Shown here: positions 53,881 to 62,764 of the stretch, piece after piece
How positions within the stretch are numbered: the first letter of the stretch is position 1
Layout of the letters: every line of letters begins with the position of its first letter
Notes under the pieces: model-generated
Databases searched by the model: none
Seen by the model: only the letters and a program-made list of their open reading frames with translations
Told to the model about the DNA's origin: nothing
Translations under genes and position numbers: made by a program
DNA from: Streptomyces sp. JB150
GTDB lineage: Bacteria > Actinomycetota > Actinomycetes > Streptomycetales > Streptomycetaceae
DNA: 64,000 nt
Assembly: GCF_011193355.1 (NCBI RefSeq)
Contig: NZ_CP049780.1
Coordinates: 3,092,169 to 3,156,168, forward strand
Direction of reading: 5' to 3'

Positions 53881-54600
53881 TCAGTCGGCGTGGAACCGCT
53901 CGGGCGCCCTCGTGGGGGTGCCGCCCGAGGGCAGCCGCTGCTCCGGACAGCGGGAGAGCACCCGCCGCATCGCGGCCTTCTCGGCGGCGGTCACCCACAG
54001 CCCGTACTTCTTCTTCACCGCCACCTGCGCGGCGACGTACGGGCACCGGTACGCCCTGTTCGGCGGCAGCCAGGTCGCGGTGTCGCCGTCGCCCTTGGCG
54101 CGGTTGGTGCCGGCGTCGACGGCGAGGAGGTTGAGCGGGTCGTTGGCGAAGGCGACGCGCTTGCTCGGGTCCCACTGGCCGGCGCCCTTCTGCCAGGCGT
54201 CGGAGAGGGCCACGACGTGGTCGATGTCGACCCGGCTGCGGCCGCGCACGTAGGTGACCTCCCGGCCGGTGTAGGGGTCGGGGTCGAGGGTGCCGGAGGC
54301 GACCTCGCAGCGGTCCGCGCCGAGCCGGACGCCGGTCAGGTCGCGGCGCAGGATGTCGTCGCGGGTGTCGCAGCGGTTGGAGTCGGTGTCGGCCCAGGGG
54401 CTGCCGAAGCGGTCCCGGTCGTAGCCGGTCCGCGGCGCCCGGCCCTTGACGGGCAGCGACTCCACGGCCGCCAGGGCCGCTCCCCCGCCGGCCGTCTCCC
54501 GCGGTCCGCCCGCTCCCGTCGACGACCCGGTGCAGCCGGTCACGACGCTCAGCAGCACTCCCGCGGCGAGGACCGCCGCCCCGCCCCTGTCAGGCCTCAT
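53881..54600 (-). CDS. Secreted HNH-type (DUF1524/GmrSD C-terminal-like) nuclease lipoprotein
   Basis: A 239-residue protein. The N-terminal signal VLLSVVTGC gives lipobox Cys23. The mature protein shows the DUF1524-type nuclease pattern: VDIDHVVALSDAWQKGAGQW with the catalytic His, then FANDPLNLLAVDAGTNRAKGDGDTATWLPP and a closing CPYVAAQVAVKKKYGLWV. Secreted members of this group are common in Streptomyces and may degrade DNA or RNA in the medium. No immunity gene is seen. The ATG at 54598-54600 is close to a start of the divergent small gene (54687). Confidence 0.82.
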   Translation of the reverse strand: MRPDRGGAAVLAAGVLLSVVTGCTGSSTGAGGPRETAGGGAALAAVESLPVKGRAPRTGYDRDRFGSPWADTDSNRCDTRDDILRRDLTGVRLGADRCEVASGTLDPDPYTGREVTYVRGRSRVDIDHVVALSDAWQKGAGQWDPSKRVAFANDPLNLLAVDAGTNRAKGDGDTATWLPPNRAYRCPYVAAQVAVKKKYGLWVTAAEKAAMRRVLSRCPEQRLPSGGTPTRAPERFHAD

Positions 54601-54686
54601 ATCGCCTTCCTCCCCTTACACAACTCGGCACCCCGGACATCTCGGGCGTATCGTCGGTTTTGAGTCATCCTCGGAAGGAGCTCTGA

Positions 54687-54875
54687 ATGGGCATCTTCGA
54701 CAGGTTCAAGAGCCACGGGTCGCAGGGCAAGGCCAAGAAGGCCTCCGACGCGATGGAACAGAAGATCAACGAGAGGACGGGCAAGAAGTACGAGGACCAG
54801 GTCGACCAGGGCCAGCAGAGGATCGAAGGCCAGTTCGGCATGGACCGCGGCGACCGGCCCGACCAGCAGCAGTAG
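54687..54875 (+). CDS. MT0933-like antitoxin-family small protein
   Basis: A 62-residue, highly charged protein: MGIFDRFKSHGSQGKAKKAS, then MEQKINERTGKKYEDQVDQG. The pattern matches the MT0933/Rv0909-like antitoxin family, helical proteins named for one toxin-antitoxin pair in M. tuberculosis. No toxin gene is next to it; the divergent neighbour is a secreted nuclease-like lipoprotein. Many family members in Streptomyces are alone and may have other roles. AAGGAG lies seven bases upstream of the ATG. A terminator follows. Confidence 0.75.
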   Translation: MGIFDRFKSHGSQGKAKKASDAMEQKINERTGKKYEDQVDQGQQRIEGQFGMDRGDRPDQQQ

Positions 54876-54896
54876 GGCCGCGGCGCCCCATGGCAT

Positions 54897-54931
54897 CGCA
54901 AGCCGCCCGGAGACCTCCCGGGCGGCTTGCG
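54897..54931 (+). terminator. Terminator hairpin
   Basis: Perfect 14-base arms CGCAAGCCGCCCGG (54897-54910) and complement (54918-54931), loop of seven; between convergent stops at 54875 and 54976. Confidence 0.9.
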
Positions 54932-54975
54932 CCGTCTCGCGCCGTGACGCTCCCCGTCCTCGCGCGGTCCGCTCC

Positions 54976-57900
54976 CTACGACCCCAGCACCGACGTCAGG
55001 AACTCCCCGACCCACGCCAGCAGTTCCCGGCCGACCAGCGGCTTCCCGCCGATCTTCGCGGTCTTCGGCCGGGGCACCAGCACCTGGTGGGCGGACGGCT
55101 TGATGACCGTGCCCGGATACAGCCGCTTCAGCCGCAGCTCCTGCGACTCGCGCAACTCCACCGGCGCGAAGCGGATGTTGGTGCCCTGCAGGACGACCTC
55201 GCCGACGCCGCACGCCCGCGCCAGCATCCGCAGCCCCGCCACCAGCAGCAGGTTCTCCACCGGCTCCGGCAACTTGCCGTAGCGGTCGACCAGTTCCTCG
55301 CGGACCGCCTTGATGTCCTCCTCCGAGTTGGCGGAGGCGATGGCGCGGTAGGCCTGCAGGCGCAGCCGCTCGCCCGGCGCGTAGTCGTGCGGGACGTGCG
55401 CGTCGACCGGCAGCTCGATCTTGACCTCGAGCGGCGGCTCCTCCTCGATCTCCCCGGTCTCCAGCTGCCTGCGGTAGTCCGCGACCGCCTCGCCGACCAT
55501 CCGCACGTACAGGTCGAAGCCGACGCCCGCGATGTGCCCGGACTGCTCGCCGCCGAGCAGGTTTCCGGCGCCCCGGATCTCCAGGTCCTTCATCGCGACG
55601 TACATGCCCGCACCCATCTCGGTGTGCTGGGCGATCGTCGCCAGCCGCTCGTGCGCGGTCTCCGTCAGCGGCTTCTCCGGCGGGTACAGGAAGTACGCGT
55701 AACCGCGCTCGCGGCCCCGGCCGACGCGGCCGCGCAGCTGGTGCAGCTGGGACAGGCCGAAGGTGTCGCCGCGCTCCACGATCAGCGTGTTGGCGTTGGA
55801 GATGTCGATGCCCGACTCCACGATCGTCGTCGACACCAGCACGTCGAACTTCTTCTCCCAGAAGTCCACCACGACCTGCTCCAGCGCCGACTCCGACATC
55901 TGGCCGTGGGCGGTCGCGATCCGCGCCTCGGGCACGATCTCGCGCAGCCGGGCCGCCGCGCGGTCGATCGACTCGACCCGGTTGTGGATGTAGAAGACCT
56001 GGCCCTCGCGCAGCAGCTCACGGCGGATGGCCGCGCCGATCTGCTTCTCCTCGTACGGCCCGACGAAGGTGAGCACCGGGTGCCGCTCCTCCGGCGGGGT
56101 GGTGATCGTGGACATCTCGCGGATGCCGGTCACGGCCATCTCCAGGGTGCGCGGGATCGGCGTCGCCGACATCGTCAGCACGTCCACGTTGGCCCGCAGC
56201 TTCTTCAGCTGCTCCTTGTGCTCGACGCCGAAGCGCTGCTCCTCGTCCACGATGACCAGGCCCAGGTCCTTGAACTTGGTCTCCGACGAGAACAGGCGGT
56301 GGGTGCCGATGACCACGTCCACCGAGCCCTCGCGCAGGCCCTCCAGGACCGCCTTGGCCTCCGCGTCGGTCTGGAAGCGGGACAGGGCCTTCACGACCAC
56401 CGGGAACTGCGCGTACCGCTCGCTGAAGGTGCCGTAGTGCTGCTGCACCAGCAGGGTCGTGGGGACGAGCACGGCGACCTGCTTGCCGTCCTGGACGGCC
56501 TTGAAGGCGGCGCGCACCGCGATCTCCGTCTTGCCGTAGCCGACGTCGCCGCAGATCAGGCGGTCCATGGGGACCGACTTCTCCATGTCCTCCTTGACCT
56601 CGGCGATGGTGGTGAGCTGGTCGGGGGTCTCCGCGTAGGGGAAGGCGTCCTCCAGCTCGCGCTGCCAGGGCGTGTCCGGCCCGAAGGCGTGCCCGGGGGC
56701 CGCCATCCGCGCGCTGTACAGCTTGATCAGGTCGGCGGCGATCTCCTTGACCGCCTTCTTCGCCCGCGCCTTGGTCTTCGTCCAGTCCGCGCCGCCCAGG
56801 CGGTGCAGGGTGGGCGCCTCGCCGCCGACGTACTTGGTGATCTGCTCCAGCTGGTCGGTCGGGATGTACAGCCGGTCGCCGGGCTGGCCGCGCTTGGCGG
56901 GGGCGTACTCCACCACCAGGTACTCGCGGGTGGCGCCCTGGACGGTGCGCTGCACCATCTCGATGTACCGGCCGACGCCGTGCTGCTCGTGGACGATGTA
57001 GTCGCCCGGCTCCAGGGTGAGCGGGTCGATGGTCTTGCGGCGCCGCGCGGGCATGCGGGTGCCGTCCCGGCCGGCCGCCCGCTGCCCGGACAGGTCGGTC
57101 TCGGTGAGTACCGCCAGCCTCAGGTGCGGGTCGACGAAGCCGTGCTCGATGGAGCCGCACGCCACGTGCACGACCGACGGCGAGATCTCGGCGAGGTCGG
57201 CCTCCAGACGGGCGGCGATGCCCTCGCCGCCCAGCACCTCGGCCGTCCGGGCGGCCGGGCCGTGGCCCTCGGTGACGTAGACCGTGCGCCAGCCGTCGGC
57301 CAGCCAGCCCTTGGTGTCGGCGAGCGCCTTGGCGGTGTCCCCGCGGTAGGTCTCCGGGGCGTGCATGCCGAGCTTGAGGGTGTCGGCGTCCAGCTCCTCG
57401 TCGGCGGCGAACGGCGACACCGACCACCACATCATGTCCAGCTCGCGGGCCCGGTCGCGGACGTCGGCGAGGGACCACAGGGAGGCCGCGCCGACGTCGA
57501 TGGGCGCCTCGCCGCCGCCCGCGGTGGCCGCCCAGGACGCCTGCAGGAACTCCTGGGAGGTGGCGACCAGGTCGGAGGCGCGCGTGCGCACCCGCTCCGG
57601 GTCGCAGACGACGGCCATCGAGCCCTTGGGCAGCACGTCGAGCAGCAGCTCCATGTCGTCCACCAGGACCGGGGCCAGCGACTCCATGCCCTCGACGGCG
57701 ATCCCCTCGGCGATCTTGCCGAGGAGTTCGCCGAGCTCCGGGTGTTGCTCGGCGAGGGCGGCGGCCCGCTCGCGGACCTCGTCCGTGAGGAGCAGCTCAC
57801 GGCAGGGCGGCGCCCACAGGCCGTGCTCGGCGACCTCCAGGGAGCGCTGGTCTGCGACCTTGAAGTAGCGGATCTCCTCGACGTCGTCGCCCCAGAACTC

Positions 57901-58509
57901 GACGCGCAAGGGGTGTTCCTCGGTGGGCGGGAAGACGTCGAGGATGCCACCGCGCACGGCGAACTCGCCGCGCTTCTCGACCAGCTCCACGCGCGCGTAC
58001 GCGGCGGCGGCGAGGGCTTCCACGACCTCGTTCAGATCGGCCGTCTGTCCCGACTTCAGCGCCACCGGCTCCAGGTCGCCGAGGCCCTTGACCTGCGGCT
58101 GGAGTACGGAGCGCACGGGGGCGACGACGACGGAGACCGGGCCGGTCTCGGGGTCGTCGGGGCTGGGGTGGGCCAGGCGGCGCAGCACCGCGAGGCGGCG
58201 GCCGACGGTGTCGCTGCGCGGGGAGAGCCGCTCGTGCGGCAGGGTCTCCCAGGAGGGGTACTCCACCACGCCGTCCGGGGGCAGCAGCGAGCGCAGCGCC
58301 GCCGCCAGGTCCTCCGCCTCCCGGCCGGTCGCGGTGACGGCGAGCACCGGGCGGCCGGCCTCGCGGGCCAGCGCGGCGATGGCGAAGGGGCGGGCCGCCG
58401 GGGGGCCGACGAGGTCGACGTGCGTCCGGTTGCCGTCAGCGGCCGCCTTGATCGCTTCCGCGAGGGCGGCGTCCTTGACGACGGCGTCGAGCAGACCGTG
58501 CAGGCTCAT
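54976..58509 (-). CDS. mfd: Transcription-repair coupling factor Mfd
   Basis: A 1177-residue Mfd, the usual length. It removes stalled RNA polymerase and recruits UvrA. The N-terminal UvrB-like part (about 1-380) includes the degenerate nucleotide fold; the RNA-polymerase-binding CarD-like domain contains GDYIVHEQHGVGRYIEM and EYLVVEYA near 495-555; the helicase has Walker A RLICGDVGYGKTEIAVRA, the DEEQ box VIVDEEQRFGVEHKEQLK, and motif VI QLRGRVGRGRERGYAYF. The ATG at 58507-58509 gives the conserved MSLHGLLD start; a TTG ten codons upstream is less likely. No clear ribosome site. Transcribed toward the accessory region, not coupled to the exporter behind it. Confidence 0.95.
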   Translation of the reverse strand: MSLHGLLDAVVKDAALAEAIKAAADGNRTHVDLVGPPAARPFAIAALAREAGRPVLAVTATGREAEDLAAALRSLLPPDGVVEYPSWETLPHERLSPRSDTVGRRLAVLRRLAHPSPDDPETGPVSVVVAPVRSVLQPQVKGLGDLEPVALKSGQTADLNEVVEALAAAAYARVELVEKRGEFAVRGGILDVFPPTEEHPLRVEFWGDDVEEIRYFKVADQRSLEVAEHGLWAPPCRELLLTDEVRERAAALAEQHPELGELLGKIAEGIAVEGMESLAPVLVDDMELLLDVLPKGSMAVVCDPERVRTRASDLVATSQEFLQASWAATAGGGEAPIDVGAASLWSLADVRDRARELDMMWWSVSPFAADEELDADTLKLGMHAPETYRGDTAKALADTKGWLADGWRTVYVTEGHGPAARTAEVLGGEGIAARLEADLAEISPSVVHVACGSIEHGFVDPHLRLAVLTETDLSGQRAAGRDGTRMPARRRKTIDPLTLEPGDYIVHEQHGVGRYIEMVQRTVQGATREYLVVEYAPAKRGQPGDRLYIPTDQLEQITKYVGGEAPTLHRLGGADWTKTKARAKKAVKEIAADLIKLYSARMAAPGHAFGPDTPWQRELEDAFPYAETPDQLTTIAEVKEDMEKSVPMDRLICGDVGYGKTEIAVRAAFKAVQDGKQVAVLVPTTLLVQQHYGTFSERYAQFPVVVKALSRFQTDAEAKAVLEGLREGSVDVVIGTHRLFSSETKFKDLGLVIVDEEQRFGVEHKEQLKKLRANVDVLTMSATPIPRTLEMAVTGIREMSTITTPPEERHPVLTFVGPYEEKQIGAAIRRELLREGQVFYIHNRVESIDRAAARLREIVPEARIATAHGQMSESALEQVVVDFWEKKFDVLVSTTIVESGIDISNANTLIVERGDTFGLSQLHQLRGRVGRGRERGYAYFLYPPEKPLTETAHERLATIAQHTEMGAGMYVAMKDLEIRGAGNLLGGEQSGHIAGVGFDLYVRMVGEAVADYRRQLETGEIEEEPPLEVKIELPVDAHVPHDYAPGERLRLQAYRAIASANSEEDIKAVREELVDRYGKLPEPVENLLLVAGLRMLARACGVGEVVLQGTNIRFAPVELRESQELRLKRLYPGTVIKPSAHQVLVPRPKTAKIGGKPLVGRELLAWVGEFLTSVLGS

Positions 58510-58684
58510 TAAGGGGCTATCCGTTCCGGTGATGGGCAACGCGAATCGCCCGACGCGTGGTACGGCCGGGGGGTTTCCAGCCTACGACGGTGCGCCGACA
58601 GCCGCCGGGCCTGTGGACAACCGCCGCTTTTCGCAGGCCCCGGCGGGCCGCGACACGCCGCTGTCCCCAGCCGGGGGCGCGTCC

Positions 58685-58722
58685 GGGCGGGCTCGCACCG
58701 TGCGTTTGGGCGGGCTCGCACC
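58685..58722. repeat. 15-base direct repeat in the mfd upstream gap
   Basis: GGGCGGGCTCGCACC at 58685-58699 and 58708-58722. The 473-base gap 58510-58982 contains no gene; besides this it holds the terminator and the 22-base repeats listed below. Confidence 0.8.
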
Positions 58723-58872
58723 CCGGCTTCCCGGGCCTCCGCCCACCCAGCGCCCGGCGGTCCCCGCTCACGCACCGCCCGGCGGGGCTCGCCCCCACCG
58801 CCCGGTCCGGGAGACGGGCCCCGGACCGGCAGGCACGCCCCGGACCCGCAGACGCGCCCCGCCCGGAAAAGC

Positions 58873-58912
58873 GCCCGGCGCCGGTGAGTCCCCTGGACTC
58901 CCGGCGCCGGGC
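58873..58912 (-). terminator. Two-part terminator hairpin after the second exporter
   Basis: Arms GCCCGGCGCCGG (58873-58884) and complement (58901-58912) enclose a second perfect stem GAGTCC/GGACTC (58886-58891, 58895-58900) with loop CCT. On the minus strand it lies 71 bases past the permease stop and separates it from mfd. Confidence 0.88.
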
Positions 58913-58927
58913 TCCTCCGCAACCCCC

Positions 58928-58986
58928 GTGTGCGGTGGCTACGACCCGCGTGTGCGGTGGCTACGACCCCCGTGTGCGGTGGCTAC
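58928..58986. repeat. 22-base tandem repeat reaching into the permease stop codon
   Basis: Units GTGTGCGGTGGCTACGACCC plus two bases at 58928-58949, 58950-58971 and a partial third at 58972-58986, which overlaps the TAG stop (58983-58985) of the permease gene. Confidence 0.9.
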
Positions 58987-61562
58987 TCGGTCGCGATGGC
59001 GTTCAGGACGTTCATGCGGCCCGCGCGGAACGCCGGGACCAGCGCCGCGAACAGGCCCACCAGGGCCGAGCCGAGGAACACGCCGCCGATCGTCGGCCAC
59101 GGGATGTCGAGGACCTTCAGGCCCTCCAGGACGAGCAGCTGCTGCGCGGTGGCGCCCCAGCCGATGCCCAGTCCGAGGCCGAGCAGCGCGCCGAACAGGG
59201 CGATCACGACCGACTCCAGGCGGATCATGCGGCGCAGCTGGCGGCGCGAGAGGCCGATCGCCCGCATCAGGCCGATCTCCCGGGTGCGCTCCACCACCGA
59301 CAGCGCCAGGGTGTTCACCACCCCCAGGATCGCCACGATGATCGCCAGGGCCAGCAGGCCGTAGATCATGTTCAGGAGCTGCCCGATCTGGTCCTTCAGG
59401 GCCTCCTTGTAGTCGGTCTGGTCGCGGACCTGGAACTGCGGGTAGTCGTGCAGGGCGTCCTTGAGTGCCTGGTAGGCGGCCGCCTCCTGGCCCTCCTTCG
59501 CCGTGGCGAAGACGAGCAGGTCGAGCGGCATCCGGTCGGCCGGGACGTACGTGGCGACCGTGCTGATCGAGGCGTACATCGCGCCCTTGTCGACGACGAC
59601 CTCGTCGCTGGTGATGGCGCGGACGGTGAGCGAGGCCGTCGTGCCGTCGCGGAAGTCGACCTTCACCGTGGAGCCGAGCTTGATGCCGTGCTTCTCGGCG
59701 AAGCCCTCGAAGACGGACATCGAGTCGGGCCGATAGGCGTCGGCGAGGTCGCCGGCCACCGTCTTGGTCCGCACGTCCTCGGCGTACGACGGGTCGGCGG
59801 CGTTGATCGTCTCGTTCTTCGACCGCTTGCCGTCGGGGGTGATCAGGTCGGCGTCGAGGACCTTGTACTCGGTGACCCGCTCCAGTCCGTCCACCGACTT
59901 CACGGCCTGCACGGCCTGCGGGATGATCGGGTCGCCCTGGTCGTTCTGCACGATGAAGTCGGTGCCGACGGTCTTGTCGAGCTGGTCGGTGGCCGAGGCG
60001 ACCATCGAGGAGCCCACCACCGACAGGCAGGCCACCAGCGCGAGCCCGATCATCAGCGCGGCGCCCGTGGCGCCGGTGCGGCGCGGGTTGCGCAGCGCGT
60101 TGCGTTCGGCCATCCGTCCGACCGGCCCGAAGGCCCTCAGCAGCACGGCGCTCAGCACCCGCACCACACCGCCGGCGAGCAGCGGTCCGACGACCACGAA
60201 CCCGATCAGCGTGGCCACCACGCCCACGCCCAGCCACAGCGAGCCGTCGCTCGCCTTGCCGGCCGAGCCGGCCAGGTAGAGGGCGGCGCCGCCCGCGCCG
60301 GTCAGCAGCAGACCGATCACGGCCCGTACGGCACCGGCCTTGACGTCGGCGGGGGTGCCGATGTCGCGCAGCGCGGCCATCGGCGACACCTTGCCCGCGC
60401 GGCGGGCCGGCAGGTAGGCGGCGAGGACGGTGACGACGACGCCGAGGACCAGGCCGAGGACGGGCGTCGTCCAGGCGATCGTCAGGTCGTCGGTGGACAG
60501 CTGCATGCCCATCGTGCCCATGAGTTCCATGAGCCCGATCGCGAGGCCCACCCCGGCGCCCACGCCGAGCACCGAGCCGACGACCCCGAGCAGCAGCGCC
60601 TCCACCAGCACGGACCGGTTGACCTGCCTGCGGTCGGCGCCGATGGCGCGCATCAGGCCGATCTCGCGGGTGCGCTGGGCGACCAGCATCGAGAAGGTGT
60701 TGATGATCAGGAAGATGCCGACGAGGAACGCGATCCCGGCGAAGCCGAGCATGGCGTACTTCATGACGTTCATGAAGTCGCCGACCTCTTCGCGGTTGGC
60801 GTCGGCGACCTCCTCGGCGGTCTGCACCTTGTAGCCGCCGTCGAGCGCGGCGGAGACGTCCCGCTTCAGCCGCTCGTCGGTCACGCCGTTCGCGGCGGTG
60901 ACGTTGACGTTGGTGTAGACGCCGGTCTCGCCGACCAGGATCTTCTGGGCGGTCGTGAGGTCCAGGTAGAACATCGCGGCGCCGGGGTTGGTGACGGTGA
61001 AGTCGGCGATGCCGGAGATCTTCGCCCGGTGGGTGCCGACGGCCGTGATGACGCCGATCTCGTCGCCGAGTCCCAGGCCGTGCTTGTCGGCGGTGTCGGC
61101 GTCGACCATGACCTGGCCGGCGCTCTTGGGGGCCGCGCCGGAGGTGATCTCCATGGTGCGGGCGTCGTTGCCGTTCCAGTTGCCGACGATGGTCGGCGCG
61201 CCGGACGAGGGCGAGAGGCTGTCCTTGTCGGCGTCGACGACGGTGACCGAGGTGGAGAAGACGGTCCCCTCCGCCGACTTCACGCCCCGCACGCCGCGTA
61301 CCTCGTCGAGGACGGCGGCTGGCATCACGGGCGGCTTGCCGGTGCTGGAGGTGGTCTCGCCGGTGTCCGAGGAGTCCTTCGCGCTGACCGTGACATCGGC
61401 GGAGGTCGCGGCGAACAGCTTGTCGAACGTCGTGTTCATGGTGTCGGTGAACACCAGCGTGCCGCACACGAACGCCACCGACAGCAGCACCGCCACGGCC
61501 GACAGGGCCATCCGCCCCTTGTGCGCGACGAAGTTGCGCAGCGAGGTCTTCAGCACGGTCAT
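58983..61562 (-). CDS. FtsX-like ABC permease, second system
   Basis: An 859-residue permease of the MacB/FtsX type, paralogous to the one at 29229-31757: both start with a KTSLRN/FRTALRN plus xAHKxR motif followed by SVAFVCGTLVFTDT / GVAFVSGTLVFTNT. An N-terminal span, a large extracytoplasmic domain (about 45-265), three spans, a central pair, a second domain and three final spans are visible. The coupling segments AQRTREIGLMRAIGADRRQV and VERTREIGLMRAIGLSRRQL are conserved. Its ATG overlaps the stop of the ATPase gene (ATGA), so the pair is translationally coupled. Substrate unknown. Confidence 0.92.
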   Translation of the reverse strand: MTVLKTSLRNFVAHKGRMALSAVAVLLSVAFVCGTLVFTDTMNTTFDKLFAATSADVTVSAKDSSDTGETTSSTGKPPVMPAAVLDEVRGVRGVKSAEGTVFSTSVTVVDADKDSLSPSSGAPTIVGNWNGNDARTMEITSGAAPKSAGQVMVDADTADKHGLGLGDEIGVITAVGTHRAKISGIADFTVTNPGAAMFYLDLTTAQKILVGETGVYTNVNVTAANGVTDERLKRDVSAALDGGYKVQTAEEVADANREEVGDFMNVMKYAMLGFAGIAFLVGIFLIINTFSMLVAQRTREIGLMRAIGADRRQVNRSVLVEALLLGVVGSVLGVGAGVGLAIGLMELMGTMGMQLSTDDLTIAWTTPVLGLVLGVVVTVLAAYLPARRAGKVSPMAALRDIGTPADVKAGAVRAVIGLLLTGAGGAALYLAGSAGKASDGSLWLGVGVVATLIGFVVVGPLLAGGVVRVLSAVLLRAFGPVGRMAERNALRNPRRTGATGAALMIGLALVACLSVVGSSMVASATDQLDKTVGTDFIVQNDQGDPIIPQAVQAVKSVDGLERVTEYKVLDADLITPDGKRSKNETINAADPSYAEDVRTKTVAGDLADAYRPDSMSVFEGFAEKHGIKLGSTVKVDFRDGTTASLTVRAITSDEVVVDKGAMYASISTVATYVPADRMPLDLLVFATAKEGQEAAAYQALKDALHDYPQFQVRDQTDYKEALKDQIGQLLNMIYGLLALAIIVAILGVVNTLALSVVERTREIGLMRAIGLSRRQLRRMIRLESVVIALFGALLGLGLGIGWGATAQQLLVLEGLKVLDIPWPTIGGVFLGSALVGLFAALVPAFRAGRMNVLNAIATE

Positions 61563-62347
61563 GACGTGCGCCCCCGGGCGTCGAAGTCCTTCATCCGGTC
61601 CAGCACCTGCTCGGCGGTCGGCTGGTGCATCTCGTCGACGATCCGGCCGTCGGCGAGGTACAGCACGCGGTCCGCGTACGAGGCGGCGACCGGGTCGTGG
61701 GTGACCATCACGATGGTCTGCCCCAGCTCGTCCACCGAGCGGCGCAGGAAGCCGAGGACTTCGGCGCCCGCGCGGGAGTCGAGGTTGCCGGTCGGCTCGT
61801 CACCGAAGATGATCTCGGGCCGCGCGGCCAGGGCGCGGGCCACGGCGACCCGCTGCTGCTGGCCGCCGGAGAGCTGGGTGGGGCGGTGCTTGAGCCGCCC
61901 GGCGAGCCCGACGGTGTCCACCACGCGCTCCAGCCACTCCTTGTCCGGCTTGCGGCCGGCGATGTCCATGGGGAGCGTGATGTTCTCGATCGCGTTCAGC
62001 GTCGGCAGCAGGTTGAAGGCCTGGAAGATGAACCCGATGCGGTCGCGCCGCAGCCGGGTGAGCTTCTTGTCCTTCAGCCCGGTGATCTCGGTCTCGTCCA
62101 GGTGGATCTGACCGCTCGTCACGGTGTCGAGGCCGGCCAGGCAGTGCATCAGGGTGGACTTGCCGGACCCCGAGGGGCCCATGATCGCGGTGAACTGGCC
62201 GCGGGCGATGTCCACGTCGACATGGTCGAGGGCGACGACGCGGGTCTCCCCGGCCCCGTAGGCCTTGACGACCTGCCGCGCCCGCGCGGCGACGGCCGTA
62301 CGCCCTCCAGTGCCCCCGTGCCTGGGAATGGTTACAGCCGAAGTCAC
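61559..62347 (-). CDS. ABC transporter ATPase (MacB/LolD type), second system
   Basis: A 262-residue ATPase. Walker A GPSGSGKST at 57-65, Q-loop FIFQAFNLLPT, signature LSGGQQQR, Walker B IIFGDEPTGNLDS and switch His VMVTHDP are complete. It is very close to the ATPase at 28409-29179, sharing the run LPMDIAGRKPDK and most core residues. The start is GTG at 62345-62347, with AGGAG seven bases upstream; a longer open frame to 62497 adds an unconserved Pro/Gly/Arg-rich extension. It is coupled to the following permease and divergent from an efflux pump. Confidence 0.92.
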   Translation of the reverse strand: MTSAVTIPRHGGTGGRTAVAARARQVVKAYGAGETRVVALDHVDVDIARGQFTAIMGPSGSGKSTLMHCLAGLDTVTSGQIHLDETEITGLKDKKLTRLRRDRIGFIFQAFNLLPTLNAIENITLPMDIAGRKPDKEWLERVVDTVGLAGRLKHRPTQLSGGQQQRVAVARALAARPEIIFGDEPTGNLDSRAGAEVLGFLRRSVDELGQTIVMVTHDPVAASYADRVLYLADGRIVDEMHQPTAEQVLDRMKDFDARGRTS

Positions 62348-62620
62348 GGTATGTCTCCTATGTCGGTCAACAGATGGTTCGTACTGGTCCCTTGGTCCGC
62401 AGGACCCGCACGCAGTGGTTACGAGAAGGAGTCTCGCGGGCGGAGGGGGCGCGGTTCGATGGTGCTCGGCCCCCTCCTGTGCGGGGGAAAACCCCACCCC
62501 CCACGCTGCGGTCCGCCGGTGCCGCTGGCGCCCTCAGCGGCGTAAAGCCAGGTTAAGGACGCCCGCACCCCGTCTCGTCCTCCGCCGGGACGACCTCTCC
62601 CCCAGCCGTTGTACGGAGGA

Positions 62621-62632
62621 ACCCCTAGGGGT
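62621..62632. promoter_or_regulatory. 12-base palindrome ACCCCTAGGGGT between exporter and efflux pump
   Basis: A perfect palindrome in the 417-base divergent gap 62348-62764, about 130 bases upstream of the DHA2 pump. Operator-like, but no known consensus is matched. Nothing else in the gap is recognisable. Confidence 0.35.
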
Positions 62633-62764
62633 CTCCACCGGCAGGCCGAATCACTCGCGGGGGCGCTGTCCGCCCTTCGGACCACCCACCCTGCCCCCTC
62701 CCGCCGCGTGAGGGTCAAATGCGAAGCTGTCGTGCGGCAGACAGGAGCGAGGGGAAGGAAACCC

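Noticed and set aside
55087..58512. A 1141-residue open frame on the plus strand opposite mfd
   Set aside because: It is the antisense shadow of mfd. Its composition (Arg/His/Asp/Gly/Leu-rich, no domain) is what high third-position GC produces on the opposite strand.
58557..62111. A long plus-strand open frame opposite the second exporter
   Set aside because: Shadow frame spanning two real coupled genes, a terminator and repeats; biased composition.
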